NCBI GenBank assembly: GCA_003022535.1
Contig: PXTT01000051.1
Location: 1 to 57,742 of the forward strand
Source of the DNA: Bacteroidetes bacterium QS_9_68_14
GTDB lineage: Bacteria; Bacteroidota; Rhodothermia; Rhodothermales; Salinibacteraceae
Direction: 5' to 3'
DNA: 57,742 nt
The notes under the pieces were generated by a model. The model did no database searches. It saw only the letters and a program-made list of their open reading frames with translations, and had not been told where the DNA came from. The position numbers and the translations under genes are program-made. Of this stretch, positions 1 to 7,687 are shown one piece after another (the first letter of the stretch is position 1; every line of letters starts with the position of its first letter).

Positions 1-1323
1 GCGCGTGTGGCCGCTCCACGAAAGGCGGCGCTTCACGACGTGCGGCTGCACGACACGCCCGCCATTGGCCAGGGCCGCGTAGGCCCCTGCCAATTGCAGC
101 GGCGTGGCCGTCACCCCGTACCCGATGGCCAGGCGCGACTGCGTGGGGCGGTGCCACTGGGCAGGCGGGCTCAGGCGTCCCTCCACCTCGCCCGGCAGGT
201 CGATCCAGGTGCGCTCCCCGAAGCCGAGGTCGCGGATCCGACGGTAAAAGGCGCCTTCGGGCACTTGCATGGCCGTCTTGGCCGCGCCGATGTTGCTGGA
301 CTTGACGATCATCTCGGCGAGAGAGATCGTGCCATTGGCGTGGGTGTCGTGGAGCGTGCGCCCGCCGACGCGCGCGGCCCCGTCGCCCGTTTCGATCGAG
401 TCGCTCAGGCCCGCGACGTTCTCTTCGAGCGCGGCGATGGCGGTCATCAGCTTAAACGTCGAGCCGGGCTCGATCTGGTCGGTGATCGTGCGGTTGCGCC
501 GCGCCGACTGCCGGGACGCGTTCGGGCGGTTGGGGTTGTAGGTCGGGACGCTCGCCATCGCGCGCACCGCGCCGGTCTCGGGGTCGAGCGCGACGGCGGC
601 GCCCCAATTCGAGCCGCTCTCCTCGAGGCCACGCGCGAGCTCTTCCTCGAGGATGGTCTGGCGCACGAGGTCGATGGTGAGGTGGAGGTTCTCACCGTGC
701 CGGGGCTTCTTGCGGGGCGCGCCGAGGAGCGCCTCGATGCGGCCGGCCCGGTCGCGCCGCGCGACGCGGTAGCCCGGCTCCCCGCGCAGGTGCTCCTCGT
801 AGCGTAGCTCCAGCCCCGCCAGGCCTTGCCCGCCCGCGCCGGTGTAGCCCAGGACGTGCGCGGCGGTGCGGCCGTAGGTGTAGCGCCGCCCAAAGCGGGG
901 CGTAAGGATGGCCCCCGGCACGCCGAGCGTGTCGAGCGCCTCGTTCTGGCGGGGGCGGAGGTCGCGTGCGAGGCGCACGTACTCGGGGCTCGCGCGCTCG
1001 GCCACGGCGCGGCGGTAGTGCGCGGCCGGGCGCCCCGTGAGCTTGGACAGCTCGGCATAGAGCCGCTCGCTCTTTTCAGAAAAGCCGTCCACGGTTGGGT
1101 CTACGGCCAGGTTGTAGCGCGCAGTGTTGACGGCGAGGGCGCGGCCCCGGCGGTCGAGGATGCGCCCGCGCATGGCCGGCACCTCCTGGCGCGCGGTGCG
1201 CTGCTCCTCGGCGCGGGCCGTCAGGGTCGTCCCCTGGCTGCTCTGGATCCACGCCAGGCGCGCGCCCACCGCCAGCGGCAACGCGGCCAGTAGGGCCAGC
1301 ACGGCGTACATGCGCACGGTCAT
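1..1323 (-). CDS. ftsI: Penicillin-binding protein / FtsI transpeptidase (partial)
   Basis: This gene is read on the minus strand and runs off the left edge, so the C-terminus is missing. The protein begins MTVRMYAVLALLAALPLAVG, one N-terminal membrane segment, followed by the class B PBP dimerisation domain (RGRILDRRGRALAVNT) and a transpeptidase domain. The catalytic serine motif SxxK is visible in PGSTFKLMT and the second motif SxN in VKSSNIG; the KTG motif would lie outside the window. It should make the septal peptidoglycan cross-links. It is the fourth gene of mraZ-rsmH-ftsL-ftsI, as in typical dcw clusters. An in-frame GTG lies 18 bases upstream of the chosen ATG. The ORF track does not list this frame because it is open at the edge; I read it from the sequence. 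Confidence 0.9.
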   Translation of the reverse strand, partial: MTVRMYAVLALLAALPLAVGARLAWIQSSQGTTLTARAEEQRTARQEVPAMRGRILDRRGRALAVNTARYNLAVDPTVDGFSEKSERLYAELSKLTGRPAAHYRRAVAERASPEYVRLARDLRPRQNEALDTLGVPGAILTPRFGRRYTYGRTAAHVLGYTGAGGQGLAGLELRYEEHLRGEPGYRVARRDRAGRIEALLGAPRKKPRHGENLHLTIDLVRQTILEEELARGLEESGSNWGAAVALDPETGAVRAMASVPTYNPNRPNASRQSARRNRTITDQIEPGSTFKLMTAIAALEENVAGLSDSIETGDGAARVGGRTLHDTHANGTISLAEMIVKSSNIGAAKTAMQVPEGAFYRRIRDLGFGERTWIDLPGEVEGRLSPPAQWHRPTQSRLAIGYGVTATPLQLAGAYAALANGGRVVQPHVVKRRLSWSGHTR

Positions 1324-1420
1324 TTCGTCGCGGGCGTCCACGGGGTTGCGGTTTCGGGTTGGGTGGCAGGTTGAAGATTCATGCTCCGCGGCGTAGGGGC
1401 ACGGTACATCGTGCCCGGTT

Positions 1421-1801
1421 TCATGGCGCCGTCTCATCCGCCGCTTCGCCCACGTGAATCGCAGGGCCGCGCCCGAGGCCTTCCTCGAGCCCCAGCTCCT
1501 CGGCGCGGCGATAGATGACAGCCGGGGCCGTGGCTTCGTCGAACGTGCTCTGCAGGCGGTTTTTCTTCAGTTGCAGGCGTTGCCGCTCCGCGCGGGCCGC
1601 CTCCACCTTTGTCAAGAGCGCCTGCGTGGCGTGCACGTGGCCGATGTAGAGAGCGCACGCGCACGCTGCCGCCAGCACGCCCAGCACGAAGCGCGGCGTG
1701 GAGACCTTCGCCAGGAGGCCGGGCCGCTCGCGCTCCGCGGGGCCAGAGAGGTCGCTCCAGCCGGGCAAAGGCGCGTTACCACGTGTGTTTTTCGCCTTCA
1801 T
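1421..1801 (-). CDS. ftsL: FtsL-like division protein
   Basis: A 126-residue protein starting MKAKNTRGN. The ORF track starts 35 residues earlier, but those residues cross the intergenic direct repeat, so the inner ATG is preferred. Around residues 37-57 there is one membrane segment (FVLGVLAAACACALYIGHVH), followed by a heptad-like charged stretch (TKVEAARAERQRLQLKKNRL) expected to form a coiled coil. Size, topology and position between rsmH and ftsI match FtsL, which pairs with FtsB and FtsQ to activate septal peptidoglycan synthesis. FtsL sequences are poorly conserved, so the name rests mainly on context. Confidence 0.7.
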   Translation of the reverse strand: MKAKNTRGNAPLPGWSDLSGPAERERPGLLAKVSTPRFVLGVLAAACACALYIGHVHATQALLTKVEAARAERQRLQLKKNRLQSTFDEATAPAVIYRRAEELGLEEGLGRGPAIHVGEAADETAP

Positions 1802-1826
1802 TGGAAGATGAGCATTGGGAGATGAG
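1799..1826 (-). repeat. Tandem 14-bp repeat at ftsL start
   Basis: Read on the minus strand, CTCATCTCCCAATG is followed directly by CTCATCTTCCAATG (13 of 14 identical). The second copy contains the chosen ftsL start codon. The first ATG is not in the ftsL frame (14 bp is not a multiple of three), so ribosomes using it would read a different frame. Confidence 0.75.
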
Positions 1827-1892
1827 GGTGCGTGCGCGCAGAGGGCGTTGCCGTATTTCGGGGGCCTGTTGCTCAGAGAAACGATCCACCAT

Positions 1893-2927
1893 CTACGATC
1901 CGCCATCCGCCACCCGCTTGCGCCATTCGGCGACCGCCTCGTCGGGGCGGCGGGCGGCCACGCGGAGGTGCGCGCTGCGAGCGCGGGGGTTGCGCTGGAT
2001 CTCTTCCTCCGCGGCGGTAAAGGGGCTGCCGTCCACGGGCGCCAGCGGGGCGAGGCGATGGCCGTAAAGGTCGCGCACGGGCGTGGCCTCGAAGTGGCCG
2101 TGGCGCAGGAAGCGCTTCGCGCGCCGGTCCTCCAGTGAATGGTAGGCGATCACGGCCACGCGCCCGCTCGCTTCCAGCACGCCGGGCAACGCGCGTAGCG
2201 CCGCTTCGAGCGCGTCCAGTTCACCGTTGACGGCGATGCGGAGCGCCTGAAAGACGCGCGCGAGCGTCTTCGTCTCCTCGGGCGGAATGGTCGCGGAACG
2301 CACCGCCTCGGCCAGCGCGCCGGTCGAGTCGAGCGGGCGCGCCTCGACGATGGCACGGGCGACCTGTGGCGCGCGCGGCTCTTCACCGTAGTCGTAGAGC
2401 AGTTGCTCGAGTTCGCCCTCCGGCCAGTCGCCCACGACCTGCGCAGCGGTGCGGCGCCCGCTCTCGCGGTCCATGCGCATGTCGAGCGGGCCGTCCTTCC
2501 GAAAGCTAAAGCCCCGCTCCGCCGCGTCGAGCTGGCGGGAAGAGACGCCCAGGTCCAGCAGTACCCCGTCTACCGGCGCGCCCGCGTGCTCCTCGGCGAG
2601 CGGCGCGAGCTGGGCGAAGTCGCCTTTCGCCGCCGCGAAGCGCCCTTTCTCCCGCGCCTCCGCCAGCCGCCCCCGCGCCTCGCGGAGCGCCTCGCCGTCA
2701 CGGTCGAAGCCGGCGACGCGCCCCTCGGGGCCGAGGGCGTCCAGGAGCGCCGCCGCGTGGCCCCCGCCGCCGAGCGTGGCGTCGACGTACGTGCCGGCCG
2801 GGTCGGTGACGAGCTGCTGCGCGACCGCCTGCGCCATCACCGGCGCGTGGTAGGCGGTGGCATACGCGCCGCGCGGCGCCACGCCCGGTGGCGCGCTCGT
2901 CTCGTTCTGTTCGTCTCGTTTGCTCAT
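1893..2927 (-). CDS. rsmH: 16S rRNA (cytosine(1402)-N4)-methyltransferase RsmH
   Basis: A 344-residue SAM-dependent methyltransferase of the MraW family that modifies C1402 of 16S rRNA in the ribosomal P site. The SAM-binding glycine motif is YVDATLGGGGHAAALL and a second family motif is DGVLLDLGVSSRQLD. The conserved C-terminal stretch AYHSLEDRRAKRFLR is also present. The start MSKRDEQNE is chosen over the ORF-track start 60 residues upstream because the upstream residues look like intergenic DNA and the family begins near the HxPVM motif (YHAPVMAQAV). It sits between mraZ and ftsL in the usual order. Confidence 0.95.
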   Translation of the reverse strand: MSKRDEQNETSAPPGVAPRGAYATAYHAPVMAQAVAQQLVTDPAGTYVDATLGGGGHAAALLDALGPEGRVAGFDRDGEALREARGRLAEAREKGRFAAAKGDFAQLAPLAEEHAGAPVDGVLLDLGVSSRQLDAAERGFSFRKDGPLDMRMDRESGRRTAAQVVGDWPEGELEQLLYDYGEEPRAPQVARAIVEARPLDSTGALAEAVRSATIPPEETKTLARVFQALRIAVNGELDALEAALRALPGVLEASGRVAVIAYHSLEDRRAKRFLRHGHFEATPVRDLYGHRLAPLAPVDGSPFTAAEEEIQRNPRARSAHLRVAARRPDEAVAEWRKRVADGGS

Positions 2928-3119
2928 GTCATTGCGTGGCGCAGGTCGCGGGGCCGAGTCGTAGGACCGCTTGTGGGGCGGCCGGTCGCGTCGGCAACGC
3001 AGCGCGACGTTTAGCTTCGGGGCCGGTCCGGCAGAAAGCGCGGGCATCATCGATTCGGTGTGGCTCGTGCAGTTCGCAGTGCGGCGCAATCGAAGTTCAA
3101 CATCCAAAACCCAGAATCG

Positions 3120-3566
3120 CTACCCGCTCATGACGCGCTCGGCGAGCGTTTCGTACTCGACGGGCTGCTCGTTCATGTACTGGTCGAAGACCTTGGGCGC
3201 CCAGATCTCGACGTGGTCGAAGGCCCCGATGATGCGTCCTTCCCCGTCGATCTCGGCGAAGTCGATCAAAGGGCTCGGGAGCTTGATGCGGCCCTGCGCG
3301 TCGAGCGCGACCTCCTCGGCCCAGCGCATGATGATGCGCACGAAGTGGCGCGCCTCACGGTCGTAGCGGCTGAGGTTGGCGATTTCGTTTTCTTCCATCT
3401 CGGTCCAGGTGTCCAGCGGGTAAAGGTAAACGCACTGGTCGAAGCCGCGCGTGACCGTGAACGTCCCGTCCGCCTCGGGGCTGAGCTCATCGCGCATCTT
3501 GGCCGGGATGGTGACCCGACCCTTGCTGTCGACGGAGTATTCGGCCTGTCCTTTGAACCCGGCCAT
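3120..3566 (-). CDS. mraZ: Transcriptional regulator MraZ
   Basis: A 148-residue protein of normal family length with two SpoVT-AbrB-type half-domains, seen as SVDSKGRVTIPAKMRDEL near the N-terminus and LDAQGRIKLPSPL in the second half. In E. coli MraZ binds GTGGG repeats spaced by five bases upstream of its own gene and represses the cluster. Matching repeats occur upstream here, so autoregulation is likely. It is the first gene of the division operon and is divergent from the lexA-like gene. Confidence 0.95.
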   Translation of the reverse strand: MAGFKGQAEYSVDSKGRVTIPAKMRDELSPEADGTFTVTRGFDQCVYLYPLDTWTEMEENEIANLSRYDREARHFVRIIMRWAEEVALDAQGRIKLPSPLIDFAEIDGEGRIIGAFDHVEIWAPKVFDQYMNEQPVEYETLAERVMSG

Positions 3567-3680
3567 AATGAGAAGCGAGGCGCGAGCAGGCCGCCGGGAA
3601 GCCGAACCGTGGGGGGCCGATTCACCGGCGAGAGCAGTCGCGCACTGGGTTGGAGGCGTCGAAAAAGGCGTTGGGCGTAT

Positions 3681-3697
3681 TCCCCACTTTTCCCCAC
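3681..3697 (-). promoter_or_regulatory. Candidate MraZ operator
   Basis: On the minus strand the sequence reads GTGGGGAAAAGTGGGGA: two GTGGG units at a 10-bp period, matching the E. coli MraZ site (TGGG units separated by N5-6). It lies 115-131 bp upstream of the mraZ start codon and about 10 bp downstream of the proposed -10 element, a position suited to repression. A third unit at the same period is not evident. Confidence 0.6.
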
Positions 3698-3705
3698 GGG
3701 CCTTA

Positions 3706-3734
3706 CAAGGTACGGGTTTTCGGGGTCAAGTCAA
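3706..3734 (-). promoter_or_regulatory. Candidate mraZ promoter
   Basis: On the minus strand TTGACT and TACCTT are separated by 16 bp; the downstream element continues as TACCTTG, resembling the Bacteroidota -7 consensus TAnnTTTG. It lies just upstream of the GTGGG repeats. Confidence 0.45.
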
Positions 3735-3739
3735 GGACT

Positions 3740-3762
3740 AAGCGCCAGAAATGCGCTTTTTT
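3740..3762 (+). terminator. Hairpin plus T-tract in mraZ-lexA spacer
   Basis: AAGCGC, a seven-base loop, then GCGCTT followed by more T (a run of six T in all) has the form of a short intrinsic terminator on the plus strand. No plus-strand gene ends here, so it may instead insulate the lexA side from antisense transcription of mraZ, or be fortuitous. The stem is only six base pairs. Confidence 0.3.
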
Positions 3763-3826
3763 CGGGGTCTCGGCAGGGTGTCCATCGCATGTGCACATGT
3801 GGATATCAGGCGCCTCTCGGGCCTTG

Positions 3827-3844
3827 GGTGAAAACATGTTCACC
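3827..3844. promoter_or_regulatory. Inverted-repeat operator 1 (GGTGAA-N6-TTCACC)
   Basis: GGTGAAAACATGTTCACC is a perfect 6-bp inverted repeat with a 6-bp spacer. A second copy with the same arms and spacing lies 32 bp downstream, about three helical turns. Its position upstream of the lexA-like gene suggests a repressor site, plausibly autoregulatory. Read on the other strand it also holds GAACATGTTTTC, one mismatch from a Firmicutes-type SOS box. Confidence 0.55.
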
Positions 3845-3853
3845 ACCAGAAAA

Positions 3854-3881
3854 GGCGGGGTGAAAAAGTGTTCACCCCGCC
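3854..3881. promoter_or_regulatory. Inverted-repeat operator 2 with extended arms
   Basis: Here the arms extend to 11 perfect base pairs (GGCGGGGTGAA / TTCACCCCGCC) around AAAGTG. The core GGTGAA-N6-TTCACC is identical to operator 1. It lies about 80 bp upstream of the lexA start, and TACGTTG just downstream could be a -10/-7 element, which would place this dyad over the -35 region. No T-tract follows, so a terminator is less likely. Confidence 0.6.
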
Positions 3882-3960
3882 TTACGTTGTAGGCCGGGCG
3901 TCCCACATGTGCGCCCCTCGCCTGCCGTCCTCTTCGCCTCTTTCCTTCTCCCCTTCTTCC

Positions 3961-4608
3961 ATGAAAGACCGCCTGACCGAGCGCCAGAACGAAGGCTATG
4001 AGTTTATCCGCTCCCACATGCGCCGCGAGCGCAGGCCGCCGACCCTGCGCGAGATTGGCGAGGCGCTGGGCATCCGCTCGACCAACGGCGTCTCGAAACT
4101 CCTCGACGTGCTCGAAGAGAAAGGCTACGTCGAGCGCGAGCCGCACGCTGCGCGCGGCCTTCGCCTCGTCGAGGAAGAGCGCGCCCCCCTTGCCTCCGGC
4201 GGCGGCGCCCCCGACCTCCCGCTCGTCAGCCGCACGCCCAGCGACCAGCCCGATGAACTGCGCCGCCGCCCGCGCAGCTATCTCGCGGTGGACCCGCGCT
4301 TCTTGCGCAAAGCCGATGACCCGAGGGCGTGCCTCCTCGCCCGTGCCGGCGACGACGGCATGAGCAGCGACGGCATCCGCAAGGGCGACCTGCTCGTCGT
4401 CGAGGAGCAACGCGCCAACGCGCTGGACAACGGCGACATGGCCGCCTTCCTCGTCGGCGAGGAGCTGCGCGCGCGGCGCTTCTACTACGCCAATGGCACG
4501 ATGCACCTGCGCTCGGCCGACTCCCACTATACTGAGGAGACCTATCCGCCCGGCGCCGCCGGCTGCCACCCCGTCGGGCGCGTGCTGGGGCTGTTTCGCA
4601 CGTTCTAA
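3961..4608 (+). CDS. lexA: LexA-like repressor, probably not self-cleaving
   Basis: A 215-residue protein starting MKDRLTERQ, with an N-terminal winged helix of LexA type (PPTLREIGEALGIRSTNGVSK) and a C-terminal S24-like domain. Gapless alignment by eye to E. coli LexA gives three changes: the Ala-Gly cleavage pair after LPLV is replaced (LPLVSRTPSDQP, with S-D at that place), the catalytic Lys in VTVKR becomes Arg (LRARR), and the Ser-119 position becomes Gly in DDGMSSDGI unless a two-residue gap is allowed. Self-cleavage therefore looks impaired or absent. Cyanobacterial LexA that lacks these residues has non-SOS roles. Two matching dyads lie upstream. The ORF-track start 31 residues earlier overlaps operator 2 and is rejected. 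Confidence 0.85.
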   Translation: MKDRLTERQNEGYEFIRSHMRRERRPPTLREIGEALGIRSTNGVSKLLDVLEEKGYVEREPHAARGLRLVEEERAPLASGGGAPDLPLVSRTPSDQPDELRRRPRSYLAVDPRFLRKADDPRACLLARAGDDGMSSDGIRKGDLLVVEEQRANALDNGDMAAFLVGEELRARRFYYANGTMHLRSADSHYTEETYPPGAAGCHPVGRVLGLFRTF

Positions 4609-4804
4609 GGTGCGCAGCCTGCGCGTTGCCCTGTCGCGTTGCCGCCGGTCAGTTCCAAAGCGGCAGATGCTCGTTCAGCACGAGGCGCTCGACGTGCAAG
4701 CCGAAGTCGTACGCCCCGCTGCGAAAGTTCGCCGCAGACAACCGCAACGCCCGCGAGGTGTAATCTTTCGCCCCCTTCTTTTTTCCCTCGTCCCCACAAG
4801 CGAA

Positions 4805-6031
4805 GTGAGCAATCGCATCCTGCTTTTCACCGGCAAAGGCGGCACCGGCAAGACCACCTGCGCCGCCGCGACCGGCCTCAAAGCCGCCCGGCGTGGGCAG
4901 AAGACGCTCGTTCTCTCCTCGGACCCCGCGCACAGCTTGTCGGACGCCTTCGATGCCGAACTGGGCCCGGAGCCGCAAACCGTCGCGCCGAACCTCGACG
5001 CGCAGGAGGTGGACCTCTACTACTCGATGCAGAAGTACTGGGGCAACATGCGTGAACTCATGCTGGCGGTCTTCCGCTGGCAGGGCGTCGAGCAGGTCGC
5101 CGCCGAGGAGCTGGCCGCGTTGCCGGGGATGAACGAAGGGTCGGTGATGCTTTGGCTCGAGAAGTTCTGGGCAGAGGGCGACTACGACCTGATCGTCCTC
5201 GACAGCGCGCCGACCGGTGAGACGCTCACGCTCCTGACACTCCCCCAGGCCACGCAGTGGTGGCTCACGAAGGCGTTCCCGTTTCAGAAAACGGCGTTCA
5301 AGACGCTCGGCTTCGGCGTGCGCCAGGCCACGGGGCTCCCACTGGACAAAGCCTACGACGACCTCGACTACCTCTTCGGCAAGCTCGAACAGATCCAGGA
5401 GGTCCTCGCCGACCCGGAGCAGACGAGCGTGCGCCTCGTGATGAACCCCGAGAAGATGGTCATCCAGGAAGCGCGGCGCGCCTACACCTACCTCCAGCTC
5501 TACGGCTACGGCGTGGACGCGGCCCTCGTCAACCGCGTGTGGCCGGAAGAGGGCGTGGGGCCGGCGATGCAGAAATACGTCGAGGCGCAGCAGGGCTATC
5601 TCGATGAGATCGAGGGCAGCTTCGCCCCGCTTCCCATCCTCAGGGCCCCCCACCTCGGCGAGGAAGTCTTCGGGCTGGAGCGGCTCGAAAAGGTCGGCAA
5701 CGCGCTCTACGGGGCCGCCGCCGAGGGCGACGCGGATACGACCGAGGGCGTCCGTGCCCCCGCTGCGCGCCTGCACCAGTCGCAGACGTACCGCGTGGCC
5801 GAAATGGAGCAGGGCGACGGCTACCGCGTGGAGCTGCACCTGCCGTTTCTGAAAGAGGAGGACGTGGACGTCCGCCAGTTCGGCGACCAGCTCGTCGTGC
5901 AGGTCGAAAATCAGCGGCGGCACTACGTGTTGCCAAACTTCCTCGGCTACTATACTTTGCAGGGCGACCACCTGCGCGAGGACGGCTGGCTGGAGGTACG
6001 GTTTGCGCGAGGCGCGAAGCGAAGAGCGTGA
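4805..6031 (+). CDS. ArsA/Get3-like ATPase with C-terminal HSP20-like domain
   Basis: About 408 residues from a GTG start (VSNRILLFTGKGG). The deviant Walker A is FTGKGGTGKTT and the switch II region is LDSAPTGETLTLL, typical of the ArsA/GET3 ATPase family although the usual His after TG is Glu. The last 80 or so residues (YRVELHLPFLKEEDVDV onward) form an HSP20-like beta-sandwich known as a C-terminal partner domain in bacterial ArsA-like proteins. There is no arsenic gene nearby, so client handling or chaperone work is more likely than arsenite export. The ORF track extends 104 residues upstream over lexA and the spacer. It precedes HMG-CoA reductase by about 90 bp in the same direction. 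Confidence 0.85.
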   Translation: MSNRILLFTGKGGTGKTTCAAATGLKAARRGQKTLVLSSDPAHSLSDAFDAELGPEPQTVAPNLDAQEVDLYYSMQKYWGNMRELMLAVFRWQGVEQVAAEELAALPGMNEGSVMLWLEKFWAEGDYDLIVLDSAPTGETLTLLTLPQATQWWLTKAFPFQKTAFKTLGFGVRQATGLPLDKAYDDLDYLFGKLEQIQEVLADPEQTSVRLVMNPEKMVIQEARRAYTYLQLYGYGVDAALVNRVWPEEGVGPAMQKYVEAQQGYLDEIEGSFAPLPILRAPHLGEEVFGLERLEKVGNALYGAAAEGDADTTEGVRAPAARLHQSQTYRVAEMEQGDGYRVELHLPFLKEEDVDVRQFGDQLVVQVENQRRHYVLPNFLGYYTLQGDHLREDGWLEVRFARGAKRRA

Positions 6032-6124
6032 GAAGGTTTGAAGGAGTGTCCGCTCCACCCTCCGCCTTGCCAACGCGAAGACCGCCTCTCCTTTCTGCTC
6101 CCCCCTCAGGACCTTTCTCCTGCC

Positions 6125-7687
6125 ATGGAAGTCCCCTCGATGCTGCTGAAGCAGCTCTACGACTACAACAGCCTCCACAACACCGACGGCGGCGACGACG
6201 TGCAGTTTACCGTCATCAACCGCCTGAGCGACGCGAGCCTCACCGGCATCAGCCGTGTGGCCCTCGACGGCGAGACGGTGGCCCCAGAAGACATCCGTCT
6301 GCGCACCGGCGACGGGCAGACGCTTGCGCCCGGCGACGTCTCAGAGGAGGACCCGCTCGCCTTCGCGGTGCAAGACACCCTCGACGTGGTGCTCGAAGGG
6401 CACGGCCCGCTCGACGAAGGCAAGCACGACCTTGCGCTCTCGTTTGCCAGCAAGCCCTTCGGCGCGCTGACGTTGGAGGTCGAAGACGCGATCAGAGGCG
6501 AGGGCGAGCCGAAGCAACGCAAGATCCCGCGCCGCGAGGGCGAAGACGACTACACCGTCGCCGCCATGCAGGAGCGCCAGCAGTTCGTGCGCGACTTCAC
6601 CGACGCGGACCCCGAGCACCTGTTCAGCCCGTCGTTCGCGCCGCAGGAGGCGCAGGGCAACATCGAGCACTACACGGGCGTGGCGCAGGTGCCGCTAGGC
6701 TTCGCGGGGCCTTTGCGCATGCGCGGCGAGGAGGCTGAGGGCGAGTTTCTGGTCCCGATGGCCACCAGCGAGGGCACGCTCGTGGCCAGCTACAACCGCG
6801 GCATCAAGGTGGTCAACGCCAGCGGCGGGGTCGAAGCAGCCGTCGTGGCCGACCACATGCAACGCGCTCCCGTCTTTGTCTTCAGCAGCGCTCGCGAGGC
6901 GCGCGACTTCACCCACTGGGTAGACGAGCACATGGACGAGATTCGCGCAGAGGCGGAGGCGACCACCTCCGTCGGCCGGCTCAAGTTCATCGACCACTAC
7001 CTGTCCAACCAGTTCGCCTACCTGCGCTTCAACTACTCCACCGGCGATGCCGCCGGGCAGAACATGGTGGGCCGCGCGACCTTCGCGGCCTGCAGCTGGA
7101 TCATCGACGCCTACGGCGAGGAGCACATCGACCACTTCTTTCTCGAAAGCAACTTCGCCACCGACAAGAAAGCCAGCCAGGTCAACGTCATGCGCACGCG
7201 CGGCAAGCGCGTCACGGCCGAGATCACCTTGGAGCGCGAGGCGCTCGAACAGATCATGCGGGTAGAGCCAGAGGTCCTGGACTATCACCTGCGCGTGGCC
7301 ACGACGGGTGCCTTTTTCAGCGGGGCCGACAACAACGGCGCGCACTCCCCCAACGCCATCACGGCGATGTTCATCGCCACCGGGCAGGACGTGGCCAACG
7401 TCGCGGAGTCCTCGGCGGGCCTCCTCTTTAGCGAAATGACGCCCGAGGGCGACCTTTACATCTCGCTGACGATTCCGTCGCTGATCGTGGCCACGCACGG
7501 CGGCGGGACGAACCTGCCGACGCAGCGCGAGTGCCTGAAGGTGCTGGGCTGCTACGGCCCCGGCCACGTCAGGAAGCTCGCGGAGATCATCGCGGGCGTG
7601 GCGCTGGCGGGCGAGGTGTCGCTCGGCTCGGCGATCTCCAGCAGCGACTGGGTGAGCAGCCACGAGAGCTACGGGCGCAACCGGTAG
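6125..7687 (+). CDS. Hydroxymethylglutaryl-CoA reductase with N-terminal extension
   Basis: A 520-residue protein from MEVPSMLLK (a second ATG lies five codons on). Catalytic landmarks of HMG-CoA reductase are present: Glu in ATSEGTLVAS, Lys in TDKKASQ, Asp in GQDVANV and the class I C-terminal His in SSHESYGRNR. It should reduce HMG-CoA to mevalonate. The catalytic core starts near residue 150; before it lies an acidic, soluble region that I do not recognise (LLKQLYDYNSLHNTDGG onward), not the membrane anchor of eukaryotic enzymes. No other mevalonate gene is in the window, while ispH of the alternative MEP pathway is at 44.6 kb. Confidence 0.9.
   Translation: MEVPSMLLKQLYDYNSLHNTDGGDDVQFTVINRLSDASLTGISRVALDGETVAPEDIRLRTGDGQTLAPGDVSEEDPLAFAVQDTLDVVLEGHGPLDEGKHDLALSFASKPFGALTLEVEDAIRGEGEPKQRKIPRREGEDDYTVAAMQERQQFVRDFTDADPEHLFSPSFAPQEAQGNIEHYTGVAQVPLGFAGPLRMRGEEAEGEFLVPMATSEGTLVASYNRGIKVVNASGGVEAAVVADHMQRAPVFVFSSAREARDFTHWVDEHMDEIRAEAEATTSVGRLKFIDHYLSNQFAYLRFNYSTGDAAGQNMVGRATFAACSWIIDAYGEEHIDHFFLESNFATDKKASQVNVMRTRGKRVTAEITLEREALEQIMRVEPEVLDYHLRVATTGAFFSGADNNGAHSPNAITAMFIATGQDVANVAESSAGLLFSEMTPEGDLYISLTIPSLIVATHGGGTNLPTQRECLKVLGCYGPGHVRKLAEIIAGVALAGEVSLGSAISSSDWVSSHESYGRNR

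Larger units (their letters stand above)
3794..3911. promoter_or_regulatory. CACATGTG pair bracketing the lexA-side operators
   Basis: The 8-bp palindrome CACATGTG occurs at 3794-3801 (partly within a 12-bp palindrome CATGTGCACATG at 3789-3800) and again at 3904-3911, 110 bp apart centre to centre. The pair is nearly symmetric about the midpoint of the two GGTGAA-N6-TTCACC sites listed separately. Confidence 0.45.

Noticed and set aside
4493-4804. N-terminal extension of the ArsA-like ORF
   Set aside because: It overlaps the end of lexA in another frame and lacks similarity to the family; the P-loop domain begins right after the GTG at 4805.
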